Notes under the pieces: generated by a model
Database searches by the model: none
Told to the model about the DNA's origin: nothing
The model's input: only the letters and a program-made list of their open reading frames with translations
Part shown: piece by piece, positions 35,774-45,471 of the stretch
Position numbering within the stretch: position 1 is the first letter of the stretch
Layout of the letters: each line of letters begins with the position of its first letter
From: Symsagittifera roscoffensis
Taxonomy: Eukaryota; Xenacoelomorpha; Acoela; Convolutidae
NCBI RefSeq assembly: GCF_963678635.1
Contig: NC_087069.1
Location: 25,410,303 to 25,474,302 of the forward strand
DNA: 64,000 bases
Direction: 5' to 3'
Position numbers and translations under genes: made by a program

Positions 35774-36205
35774 ATGAATTCTATCCAAAATCCATTAGAT
35801 AAAATGAAAAAGAACATCCCAAACATTGACAGCATAAAGATAACTCAAACAGAAAGAAAAAATCAAAAATTAGAAGAAAAAATTCTACCACAAGATTAAA
35901 AAGAAAAATCTCCACATAGACAATCACCGTGACTTCGAAATCAGCCACGCAAAGATTACAAAACATTAATCCCACAATCTAAAATATCAAAGAAAATTGA
36001 TATTCAGAAACCACTTGAAATTAAATTAACATTTTCACCTCTTGAAAATATTTTCATAAACCGAACATTTTCTCCAAATTCATGCTGGACAGCACTTGCA
36101 AAAAGTAGTTCAAATTCAACCAATAAGAACCTTTTCCGAATCTTCACCTCATTTTTAACACGACTTCTTAAGCCGACAAACAATCACCTTCAAGCCAATC
36201 TCTAA
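35774..36205 (+). pseudogene. small accessory frame between pol and env
   Basis: One continuous frame of 144 codons from ATG (35774) to TAA (36203-36205), broken only by TAA at about codon 42 and TGA about ten codons later. It starts 15 bases after the Pol stop. Composition is Lys/Asn/Ser-rich, with a less polar second half (LFRIFTSFLTRLLKPTNNHL). Compact position and a single frame over 430 bases argue for a former accessory gene. No family recognised. It could also be the 5' part of the env reading frame. Confidence 0.4.
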
Positions 36206-36598
36206 CTATAACTAAAGGACCTCCAGGTCAAAAATAAGCAAACCGCTAAACATTGACTTCTGAAATAAACGAAGTCTCAATATTACAACCCTACCCTATC
36301 AAGCAATACAAAGATTAACCATATTGTCCCAACTTAGACCTCAAAAACCCCTCAGGCAAAATTACTAAATTAGCCTAAAGAACAAAATGGACTTGATCAT
36401 TTACCCTCTCTTAGACACCACCAATCATCCAATAAATAACAATAAGACCAGGAAGACTCTTAAGAGCCCTCCAAACTTTTCCTCATCAAAAATTGCCGAA
36501 ATCCAACCCACTTGTCAAAAACCAATAAATAATCCGACCACAATTAAATTTAGCCTCAAAAAATAAAAAATAATTCGACGAAAAAATCATTTCTTCAA
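36206..36598 (+). other. retroelement non-coding gap
   Basis: A/C-rich like the rest of the element, but with stops in all forward frames. No motif recognised. Confidence 0.4.
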
Positions 36599-37019
36599 AT
36601 GCTTCTTTCTCAAACAGTCAATAAATTTCATATTATCCTTTCAATTTTTTTTTCAATTCTTTACAATTTTCTCAAACCTTGTATAATTTCCATATCCGAC
36701 ATTTTGGAAATAATTATCCTCACCCTGATATTTTTTGCTACTTTTTCATCATTTTTTATTCCCTACCCAAACCTAAGTTTATTTTTTCAAAATCATGGAC
36801 CAGCTCCTCAGGTACGATATTTCAAATAACTATCTAAATGTTCCAACATCATTTTCTTCTTTTCATAATATTTCTCACATTTCTGACATCCCTGATAATG
36901 ACAATATGTAAATGTATAAAAAAAGGCTATTCTAACTTTCGCATTAGCAACAGTACTTTTAGTACATTTCATTCAAGATTGTTACAAAAAAAACACAAAA
37001 TTTCCTCTTATATAAATAG
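36599..37019 (+). other. T-rich segment with hydrophobic frames
   Basis: Unlike its surroundings this segment is T-rich. The frame 36599-36829 would encode two very hydrophobic stretches (IILSIFFSILYNFL and IIILTLIFFATFSSFF). A second frame from 36838 has FLLFIIFLTFLTSLIM, and a third reading from ATG 36797 is polar for about 37 codons. Either a membrane-anchored accessory protein was encoded here or the T-rich tract gives hydrophobic codons by chance. An AG|GTACGA donor-like site lies near 36811. Confidence 0.25.
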
Positions 37020-37661
37020 TTTCCCCAAAAACTTTCCGAAATTGCTAATCATCAACCCCCACATCAGTCACCACCAACAGCGTCCCAAGAACCTCCGACA
37101 ACACCAACAAATACTCAAACAAAGAACCCCCAATCATCAACACGCATCTTTTTTCAAGACAACTCATACACATTTGAAGAAAGACACGCACGATTGTTCG
37201 GACCACTAGAACCATTAATTCGTCAAGCATCGCTGAGCAAACCACAATACGAACCAGTATATAATGTATACCCGCCTCTCCAACAAGATCTTAATAGAGC
37301 AAGACACCAAAGCCAAAACCAAAACACACTCGAAATAAACCGACAAATTATTCATCCAAGACGAAATAGAAGTTTGCAAAACCCCAGAGTTCAACTCAAC
37401 ATACCTCATTCACCAACAACAAATCCTGTGTAACTTTCAGTAGTACCATTCAAAGTACCCCACAGACTCCAACACAACAAATAAAACACATCGAACATTC
37501 CCTCAGATTGTTTAGGTTCAACCACTACATCTGAAAAAATCAGCGAAAACCCTTTTAGTCCCCCAGCCACCACAGAACAACTCCCTTATTGGACACATGT
37601 TTTTCCTCAAGGTGAACCAAAATTAGTGAATGATCCAATAGACGTTTCATCTGACACTTAG
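37020..37661 (+). pseudogene. Pro/Gln/Ser/Thr-rich accessory frame
   Basis: A single frame of 214 codons with stops at 37431 and about 37482, ending at TAG 37659-37661. It begins with Pro/Thr/Gln-rich sequence (SPPTASQEPPTTPTNTQTKN) and has an internal less disordered piece (FEERHARLFGPLEPLIRQAS). It ends with TEQLPYWTHVFPQGEPKLVN. The style resembles the N-terminal part of the downstream orfX (disordered, Pro/Ser/Thr-rich), but I could not align them. It may be the cytosolic or linker part of an accessory protein before env. Confidence 0.35.
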
Positions 37662-37785
37662 TTGTCACTCCCTTCATCCCTTCCTTAACCCAAATTTCAC
37701 AAACACCATTTCCTTCAAATTTTCATACAAACCTCGACGCCAGATATAGAGAAAACTCAACAAATAACATGCAACTACGATTAGA

Positions 37786-39884
37786 TTGGAATACACTCGT
37801 AGCACCCCTCAATTATTTGGACAATATCACGAAAGTAACAGATTACACAACTGGGCACTGAACAGATTAGAATATCGACAAGATATCCACAAAGATATTC
37901 AAGAACATACTATACAAATACTCACACAAGATAATCTGACACTAAAATTTGAAATTACAGTAAGACTAAATAATATAATTCATCATCCCTTATCCCTAGC
38001 CCCCCCCCCCCAAAATATAACAGCCCAATCTTTACCTCCCCCATTTATAACCACAGAAATAATCTACAAATACGATGGATACACAAAAAAAATAATAGGA
38101 TATACCACCTTTTATAATCAATATTCAGGACGGACTATCATACACATGTATCTTCTAAAGATACTAGTTTTTCAGACTCTTCAATTTTTCAATCTCTCAA
38201 AACGCGATCGTAACAATCCTTCCCCCCGAACAGGACACCAGGATTTACTAAACACATACTATGACTGTGCAGAAAATGGGCAAAAAACATTACACAAATA
38301 TGCAATAAACCTGGTCACTCAATGCGAATTAGAACCCCAATCAATCAAAACAACAAACATAATAGCAACGCTTTGCTCAAAAGCACGAGCTACAACGCTA
38401 ACAGGATATAAATTCACAGCAAAATTTTCCGAAAAGAAAGTGCATTGTTCCCAAGTCTCAAACGGAAACAAAAACAGACTAGATCATGAATCTTTCTACC
38501 AAGGTAACATCGAAATACTTTTACACCTCAGCCCTGACGACTGCAAAAACGAACTTAAACGATTAAAAATCACATCAAACAAAGGCACAACTAGAAAAAT
38601 GGTCAGTTTTCAAGTTTTTCCAGACTCCGCACATCAAGCTGAACTTGAATGATACCAAGGTCATATAAAACTAGATGACAAATTTCCCTTCCACGGAGCA
38701 CATGGAAGATTAACTTACGATCTCTATGACAAAAATTGGATACCACATATTGAAATAAATGCCTCCTCAAATTGTAAAGCAGATATAAAAATAGAGGATA
38801 CCAAAAAACAATGTTTTTTGATTGGAACTTGAACAAGTACAGTTAACACGTGATTAAAAAGATGACACTATAATTTACCAAGGAATCAGACTACCTTGCA
38901 AAAACGACCACGGATACTACGATCCTACTACACGCACACAAGCAACAGTTGTTTGGTTCCCGGAAGACACCTGTAAAGCATTTCAAGTAGCAAAAGTACA
39001 CGCTAGAAAGAAAAAAAGAATCACCAAAAATATTTTATTGAATCAATCCCGTTTGAAGATGTAAATCCTGATCAACTCAGACATAGTAATTATAGATTTA
39101 GAAACATTCATAATATAGAAAAGAAACTGACACGTTTTCAAAGATACCCAGGAAAGGAACTTAAATGTAAATTCACCAAAGCATTTTACAAAACACAATA
39201 CTCAGAAATTCTTGTCGAATACGAAGAGGGTTTCAACATGAATACAGGAAAATTAATTATACATGCAAGAGCTACATCTCATTCAACCACTGTCGAAAAC
39301 TCAGTTGTCCCAGTACAATTTCAAAAAAATACTGGAAGAATTGGTGGAAAATTAAAACCACAAGACAAAGACAGTACACGCTTACAAGAACTGTCACTCA
39401 TGAACAACGTTCATTTTGGCAAAATTCACTATGACATACACTTAGACATGAAATTAGATTACACAATAAGTAGGATCTTTCAAGAAATGTCTTTGACAGA
39501 ACTTGAAACACTCCATCAACTATGCGAACTTGAACGCACACAAATTTTACAATCACTTGCACTAGCAGTACTTAAAATTCCTTATGCAGGATATTTATTG
39601 TCAGGAAACAGATCAAACTTTTTTGACTATGAAAGAATTATTTCATGGTATTACACTTGTACCAAAAAAGTATCATCTTTAGATGTTTTGAAGGCAAAAA
39701 TGTTATAAAAGAATCCCAACATTCTAAAAAAAATTAAGTACATTTTGTTGATACACTCTCCCGAAGAACTTATTTTTTAGACGCTCAAATAAAAGAATAC
39801 AATACCAAGCTATCAAGAACACCAAATACAGATGACGAATCACGAAACGATACGAATACAACGCCTACAGCACCACAAATATAA
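37786..39884 (+). pseudogene. env: envelope-like glycoprotein gene, copy 1, with internal deletion
   Basis: A frame of 288 codons (37786-38652) has a Cys-bearing ectodomain-like segment starting YYDCAENGQ, followed by spaced single cysteines. After a stop (38650) the path goes on through short frames containing ATVVWFPEDTC (about 38950) and then the 156-codon frame 39238-39708 with an LDYTISRIFQE helix and repeated leucines, ending in Cys-containing sequence. About 0.5 kb present in copy 2 is deleted at about 39770-39776, removing the membrane-proximal part. A short tail (about 39778-39884, TPTAPQI then TAA) remains. The Cys spacing and helix order recall class III-type glycoproteins of arthropod mononegaviruses such as chuviruses; that is an impression, not an alignment. 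Multiple stops make it inactive. Confidence 0.5.
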
Positions 39885-39935
39885 AACCTAAACCATAACC
39901 ATCCCCTAACATTGGTACCGCGAAATTTCAAAAAA

Positions 39936-41880
39936 ACGCCCTAACAGATCTCATAAGTCCGAGATCTAATTATCAAAGCCCGATTCGACACATAATAACC
40001 CAACGACCCAGTATACAAGACACATACGAACAAATTATAGAACAACCACATACCACTAACTTTCGTTCTCGGAACAATCATCTTTTTAGCCCACAATGAG
40101 CCGCCAAATTGGATTGCTCCATCGATTAATTTCTCACCCAGCCAACCTCCAGAACAACCTTCCCATCATCCCAGTTTTTGCTTTCCCCCCACCTCAATCA
40201 CCTCATCATAACACTTCATCCAGCATGGAATCAGACACTAATCCCAACACAACAGTATACAACACTATCTCCCAATTCAATAACTCCGATATCGAAACAC
40301 CCGATGAATTTTCCAACTTTGAACCCAGGCCATCTGCATTTTCCCAACCTCCCTTTCAACCTATTCATTCCCAAGTCAAAATTGAACAACCTTCCCCTCC
40401 CTCTCCCATTTCAAATGTGACACCCATATATTCTACTCTAACCAGTGAATCATCCGATAACAACGAGTCAGAAAACACACATTTATACGCGAGCTTGATA
40501 ACTTCATCACACTGCAACAACAATTACAACACCCTCAACCACTAACTATTCACCAACTCTCACAATCTATAATATCATCCAGTCCATCAACACCAAACTC
40601 CTCTTCACATTATACCCCTTCACAAAACCCGACTCCCTCATCAACCCCATCCTCCAGTACAACCAGAGCTTACCGAACCTTTAAAAGAAAATTCCCAAAT
40701 ACTCCATTCCCATCTAACCCAGGAACATCCAGAACATTTGTCAATCATCCACTTCACACTAACACCAAAGAATATCTCCAAATATGTCTACCCTTTTTCC
40801 CATAATACACATACTTTTATTCAGACCCCAATGATGAGAAAGCCAATTATGTAAGCGAGCACGTTTTATACCCTACACTTTCTTGAACATCAAACTATCC
40901 TTTCACTAATCCACTATTGCTACCACTATACAACACCTCCTATGACAATGAAGTGTGCAGCACCCAACTCTATCTTCTAACAACAGCACTAACCCAAAAC
41001 AAATCACACAAATAGGACACAGACAATCACTAATCAAATTCACTGCACCTAGAGCTAATGATTATTCTATCGATTATTACGATCATAACATCATACGACC
41101 CAACGAAGACATCTTTCTAAACAACAAATCATTTGCTAATCCCCAACTAACTGAATAATTTTTCATCAAAACTCCATACAATTTCACCCCTCAACATCTT
41201 AAATAAAAAAAAACGACAACGTCAATTCAGCAGCACTCCGTGATATTCATGCTTATGATGCATACACTAACAGATATAACCTTTTTTCATTAACCTTTCA
41301 TTTCCTCACACCCAAAGAACGTGAGTTGCACTGTTCATACGATGTCATGTCACGAACTATACAAACACACACGTACACTTACTACCATTTCATTCAACAC
41401 CATTACACTCTCAGCACACCAGCACGACAACCTCACCATAGATATCAATACACTAACTCTAAATACACCTCATCATTGTTTCTGAACTTCACCTATAGTA
41501 TTAAAGACACTTACTTACAAGGCACCCTCCGAAATTACGATCCCATCCCCCAGATGTATATCTACTGTCCCCCAACCAAACTCCTGAACGTAGACGAAAC
41601 CCGCCCACTAATCGTCCCTCATGAATTCCTCCAGCCCGTTGAAGTCCCAATCCTAGAATTCATAGAAAACACTCAGTATAATCATAAACTCTATAACCTA
41701 ATTCAAAACACACCGTATGAACTATCACCTAGCACTGAAGAGAACAACATCATTAAAGCACTCGAATTGCTTTGGCCAATTCTGCAAACTAAACACATCA
41801 TTCGTTTGCCAGCTAAGTTACTAACCTCATCTGATATCATCCACGACGTTTTTACTCATGGTTTCTTCACCGACGATTAG
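39936..41880 (+). pseudogene. orfX copy 1, unrecognised post-env protein
   Basis: A path of about 640 codons with several breaks. It starts with a polar piece (39936-40099, QSPIRHIITQRPSIQDTYEQ), then a Pro/Ser/Asn-rich region (40096-40545, then another frame to about 40803). The better-folded looking C-terminal part runs about 40930-41880, including LIKFTAPRANDYSIDYYD and KLLNVDETRPLIVPHEFLQP, ending GFFTDD at TAG. The final 184 codons (41326-41880) are uninterrupted. I recognise no domain and no signal or membrane segment. Its place after env and before the 3' end is unusual for Ty3/Gypsy elements. Confidence 0.4.
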
Positions 41881-42750
41881 GTAATATGATTTCAATGATT
41901 CACTAGTAAATTTGAAACATACTAGCCATTCTTATTCAATGTTTTCTTTTTTCTTCATAGGCACAATGATCAATCATCAACAAAACAAAAAAGCAAAATA
42001 AGAAACAGAAACTTTTTATCAATTCTTAAATTTCTATTAACCTATTCAGTACTTGGAGCAATAATTCTATCCCGTACAAAGCAGTAAATTGATATATAAA
42101 TTCTTTTCCCCAAAGCAGAAAATATTCATACAATTAAAATTAATTTAATAATTTCAAACCCCAAATCAAGCAGTAAACTTTATATTTTTGAAGTGGTAAA
42201 TTAATAAAAATTGTTCAAAAATTGCAAATAGCAGTACAAACCTTTTCAAAGACGCTTCTTTATATTCACTCGCCCACAAATTCTATCCACAATTGCACAG
42301 CTCGCCCACGAAGAATTGTTTAAAATCATGAATTTAAGTTTTAACTTTCACTGATAGCAACTCTAACAAATTTTAACACGTTTCAAACTTTCCTTTAACC
42401 CAGTTGGAAAGGAATTATATAATAATCCAAACTAACCAACACAAGCTTAGTAAACACCACAAACGACAACCTAATAGCATGACTAAGAAAAGAAAACCCA
42501 CGGTACCCAAACTGGATTAATACCAGCTTAGAACTGGATAAATTATTCTTTTGAAGACTATTTTTAAATCTGAACACACAAAAAAACAAAACACCAAAAA
42601 GTTGAAAGACAAACCAAAAACATAAATTTTGATTTTTGAGAAAAAAAACATAACTAAGACATCAAAAGAAAACACCAGTACTAAAAAATAGCATGAAAGA
42701 TTGAACTAAAACAGGACACTCCAAAAAGAGAGCAAAAAATTATAACCTCA
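41881..42750 (+). other. 3' non-coding part of retroelement, copy 1
   Basis: A/C-rich and open in no frame for long. Contains repeated GCAGTAAA words and a TTTCTTTTTTCTTCATAG acceptor-like stretch at about 41944-41961. Conserved in the other two units. Confidence 0.4.
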
Positions 42751-42860
42751 CTTCTGGCCTAACCCGCCAGAGGAGGACGTCCTGAGCATGCTCTATAGCC
42801 GGCCTCACCCACCGTGCTACATTCACGCTTTGTGGCACCCACGACTCTATTTTGGACCAG
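42751..42860 (+). ncRNA. GC-rich hairpin island, copy 1
   Basis: About 110 bases with much higher G+C than the surrounding kilobases. It can form a CTGGC/GCCAG hairpin and contains two perfect 10-bp palindromes side by side (AGGACGTCCT and GAGCATGCTC), an AGCCGGC palindrome-like word and a GCTTTGTGGC box. Identical or nearly so in all three units. It could be a structured RNA signal of the element (for example packaging or export) or a regulatory site. It is not a tRNA or 5S as far as I can tell. Confidence 0.3.
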
Positions 42861-42917
42861 AGTTACTCAAGTGTGAATAGCTCTTAAAAATAACCAAACT
42901 AAATAAGTAACGCTTAA

Positions 42918-42985
42918 TAACTAATACAACGACAAAAACTAATACAACGATAATAACTAATACAACGATAAAAACTAATACAAGA
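42918..42985 (+). repeat. 17-18 bp tandem repeat, copy 1
   Basis: About four units of ctaatacaacgataaaaa or close variants. It explains the Val/Leu/Phe-repeat frame seen on the opposite strand. Confidence 0.7.
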
Positions 42986-43588
42986 TCATGACTAAAAAAC
43001 AAAATTAACAAAGATTTATCTATGTAAATAAAACAATGCAATTTATCGATAATATACAGCCCAAAGACGAGCAGCAAGGAACTTGACAACCCAATCACAC
43101 TCCAACTACGGAATGGCAGACCCACCTGACATGCTGCCTACAATCACTACACTCAATGGATTTAAAGTACGACTTGTCATCGCGGCAAAGGAAACCCATT
43201 GCAACTAATCAATGGACATCTCGATGCTCAAGTATACGTACAGATCCAAGTTACCAGGCACTTCATCCAAATTCGAACTACATGCCACATCCGAACAAGA
43301 TTGAGAATAAAAATGTAGAATAGTAATGTTCCTATTCTCTAAAATCAAACAGATCAACACTCATCACAACCGATCAGAAACCATAAGATGATCTCTCGAA
43401 ACTTCGTGATAACGTCTCTTCTTCCCAACCCGAAAAAAGAATAAGCTCGCAACCTCTAAAGAAAAACACCATCATTCATCCTACACTACAATAGAAGATT
43501 GAAAAACTAAAACTCTCTAAACCCCGGATGGGTGGAACCAGGTCTAATTTAGTATTTATCATTGGTTACGATTATGATGTTTTATCTC

Positions 43589-43597
43589 TATAAAATA
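43589..43597 (+). promoter_or_regulatory. TATA-like box at element 3' edge
   Basis: TATAAAATA followed by AACCAATCAT lies where the A/C bias stops. It could belong to a 3' LTR promoter, but no matching 5' copy was found. Confidence 0.2.
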
Positions 43598-43599
43598 TT

Positions 43600-44757
43600 A
43601 AAAACTAACCAATCATACTCCATCAAACTAACAACATACTTATTTGTAAAGTGTTGAAACTACTTGTAGTTTCAACAGCAGAGCAATTTGAACTTAGCTT
43701 AGAATACGGTTGTTCTCATTCTGGAACTAACTCGCGCAAACCGGTGTGCACTAGATCTATTGAGACTAGGAGATATACGAGTAAGATTAAGATTGGTATT
43801 AGACTAAGAAGTTGCACGAATCTATCCGGTCGAAAATAAGATAGCATGACAAGCAGACGGTGTACCTTATCTGAAAATACTCTATGAGTATAGTAACCTA
43901 TACATAACTCAATAATGCTTAATCGGTAATTCGTTCCTTTTTTTTTCAGCTGCTAGTTTCTCATTTTGTCTAATGAGTATTATCAACTCTTAGATAATAT
44001 CTTACAAATAATTTTAACAACTAGTCTGTTTATGATTTATAAGAGATTGTCATCAAAGGTATAGCGTCTTACCTTTTCTGATAAATGAACAAAAAAAATT
44101 TTATTTTCTTAAATTTCTTTCTTGTAAGCGTTTAAACATCAATTCAAACTTTATTTGATAAAAAATATATAACAACGCGATTAATGTTGATTTTTGATTT
44201 TGAAAAATTTACTAAATATAGTTTTTAATCAGTCTCTAGAGGTTTTTTTGGCAGGGTAGAAAAAAATCAATTAGTTACTAAAACCAATTTTTTGAAACTT
44301 GACATCTCCAAGTTTGTAAAACATCAAGAAAATCAAACTTTTGAGGGTTGTTCATTTTGTACATCTTTCGATCGCCATTGACTTTTAGAAAAAAACTGCA
44401 AATTGAGCAATATTGGCAAAATATGTGTGGTAAAGCACGAAAACAAATTGGTTCTGCACAATAGTTTGTAAGCCGCATGGAACTTGATATCAAAAACTAG
44501 TTTATGTTACTACATTTTTAAATACCCCCTAAAATTGTTAAATTGTTTCGAATTTGTTCAATAGTTTCAGAATATAATACAATCATCATCTATTTAAAAA
44601 TATAAATGATCTAGCGTGGGTAAAATAATCACATATTGCCTCAAACTGAAATCATATACAAAAAAATTTGTGATAATGTGAGAATGTAAACCAATTTTTC
44701 CTCTTCAAAAAAATTTAAAACAAATTTAGTTTTATACTTTCAAGCAATAAACAGCAA
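43600..44757. other. right flank of retroelement, copy 1
   Basis: Ordinary AT-rich sequence without the A/C strand bias. Repeated in units 2 and 3. A short open frame (43651-43839) is conserved in length only between units 1 and 2 and has no recognisable content. Confidence 0.4.
43652..43677. repeat. perfect 12-bp inverted repeat, copy 1
   Basis: TGTTGAAACTAC and its exact reverse complement are separated by TT. It starts with TG and ends with CA, like LTR ends. Present in units 1 and 2; lost with about 75 bases in unit 3. Confidence 0.7.
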
Positions 44758-44985
44758 TTAAAAAAATATCAAAGTTGTAAAATAGACACATGAAAGGCAT
44801 GCAAACACGAATAGGTAAAAAATTATCTTTCCTTGCAATTTGATTGAATCGATGTTTTCTTTGATTAGTCTTGTTTGTTCAAGAGAATTAATCACGAGAA
44901 TTTCAACAGTTTTCTCCACAAGGTAGTTTTTTATATTTGAATTACCTTCATCAACAGTCCCGAGATGACCAAAAATACTAGTCAT
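44758..44985 (-). pseudogene. C-terminal fragment of the tail-anchored ORF
   Basis: Homologous to the last 60-odd codons of the intact ORF at 57183-57905 (shared NYLVEKTVE-like and LIKENIDSIKLQGKII segments and the C-terminal membrane segment). The upstream part is gone, replaced by sequence of a terminal-inverted-repeat element. A deletion of the 5' part of the gene and about 1 kb of flank explains it. Confidence 0.7.
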
Positions 44986-45463
44986 ACAATTTCCATTATG
45001 GAAAAATGCTAGTCATACACTTTCCATACAACTCCATACTCACAGAAAATTGCATGAAAGGTCTATGATTAGTATTTTTTCATATATGGAAATTGTATGA
45101 CTAGCATTTTTCCATAAACCAAAAATATTGATTTTTTACATTTTAATTTCTCCAAATTGTTTGATTGTGTTCGTAACCGAACGCAAAAAACATAACCCTT
45201 GACTACTCAAAAGTATAACCAACAGTTTGACCGTCTCGCATTAAAAATGCATTGGAAACAGCCTGATATGTGTTACTTCTGTCTCACACAAATAATATAA
45301 CGAAAATAATGAACTTTTTAATTTTGGCAATAATTTTCAAAGATGATTAGTTCTAAATTTTGATATTTTAAATTATCAGACCTTGATCAAGGCATACAAA
45401 AACATGTCATACAAAAGAAAGAGGAATTTTAAGCGTTTTTGAAAAAAGTTATGAAGAGAAAAG
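44986..45463. mobile_element. diverged partial terminal-inverted-repeat element
   Basis: Related to 58860-59300 and 60790-61180 (shared GTGTTCGT..CCGAACAC-like word, AATGCATTGGAAAC, CATACAAAAGAAA). Contains an inverted pair of about 32 bases (about 44998-45029 and 45085-45116) with core GCTAGTCATAC. More diverged than the other two copies. Ends abruptly in A-rich DNA at the junction with unit 2. Confidence 0.6.
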
Positions 45464-45471
45464 GAAAAAAA

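Larger units (their letters stand above)
25290..43560 (+). mobile_element. decayed Ty3/Gypsy-type retroelement with env-like gene
   Basis: Gag, protease, reverse transcriptase, RNase H, integrase, accessory frames, an envelope-like gene and a post-env ORF follow in order on the plus strand. This is the gag-pol-env layout of env-bearing Ty3/Gypsy elements. A strong A- and C-rich, G-poor sense strand marks it from about 25.3 to 43.56 kb, including its non-coding parts. It is broken by many frameshifts and stops and by a duplicated RNase H block. I found no LTR pair, primer-binding site or polypurine tract, so the outer limits are set by composition only. Confidence 0.7.
38862..45463 (+). repeat. 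segmental unit 1 (env 3' half, orfX, 3' region, flank)
   Basis: Matches 45472-51866 at an offset of about 6610 from GATGACACTATAATTTA onward. It ends in the truncated minus-strand gene and half of a terminal-inverted-repeat element. Units 1 and 2 look roughly 93 to 95% identical by eye. Confidence 0.8.

Noticed and set aside
40178-40420. Second Pro/Leu-rich frame overlapping orfX (also 47225-47548 and 52720-53043)
   Set aside because: Reads in a frame alternative to the Ser/Asn-rich one that connects to the downstream part; likely a shadow, although C-run length changes make the choice uncertain near its start.
42751-42860. 5S rRNA or tRNA identity for the GC-rich island
   Set aside because: No match to 5S internal control regions or tRNA boxes that I can see; kept only as a structured candidate.
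42918-42985. CRISPR-like short repeat array
   Set aside because: Units are directly adjacent with no spacers, in eukaryotic retroelement DNA.
42847-43125. Minus-strand hydrophobic frame with Val/Leu repeats (also at 50040 and 55380)
   Set aside because: The repeats are the opposite-strand reading of the 17-18 bp tandem array, and the frame overlaps the GC-poor 3' region of the element; copies agree only because the DNA is recently duplicated.
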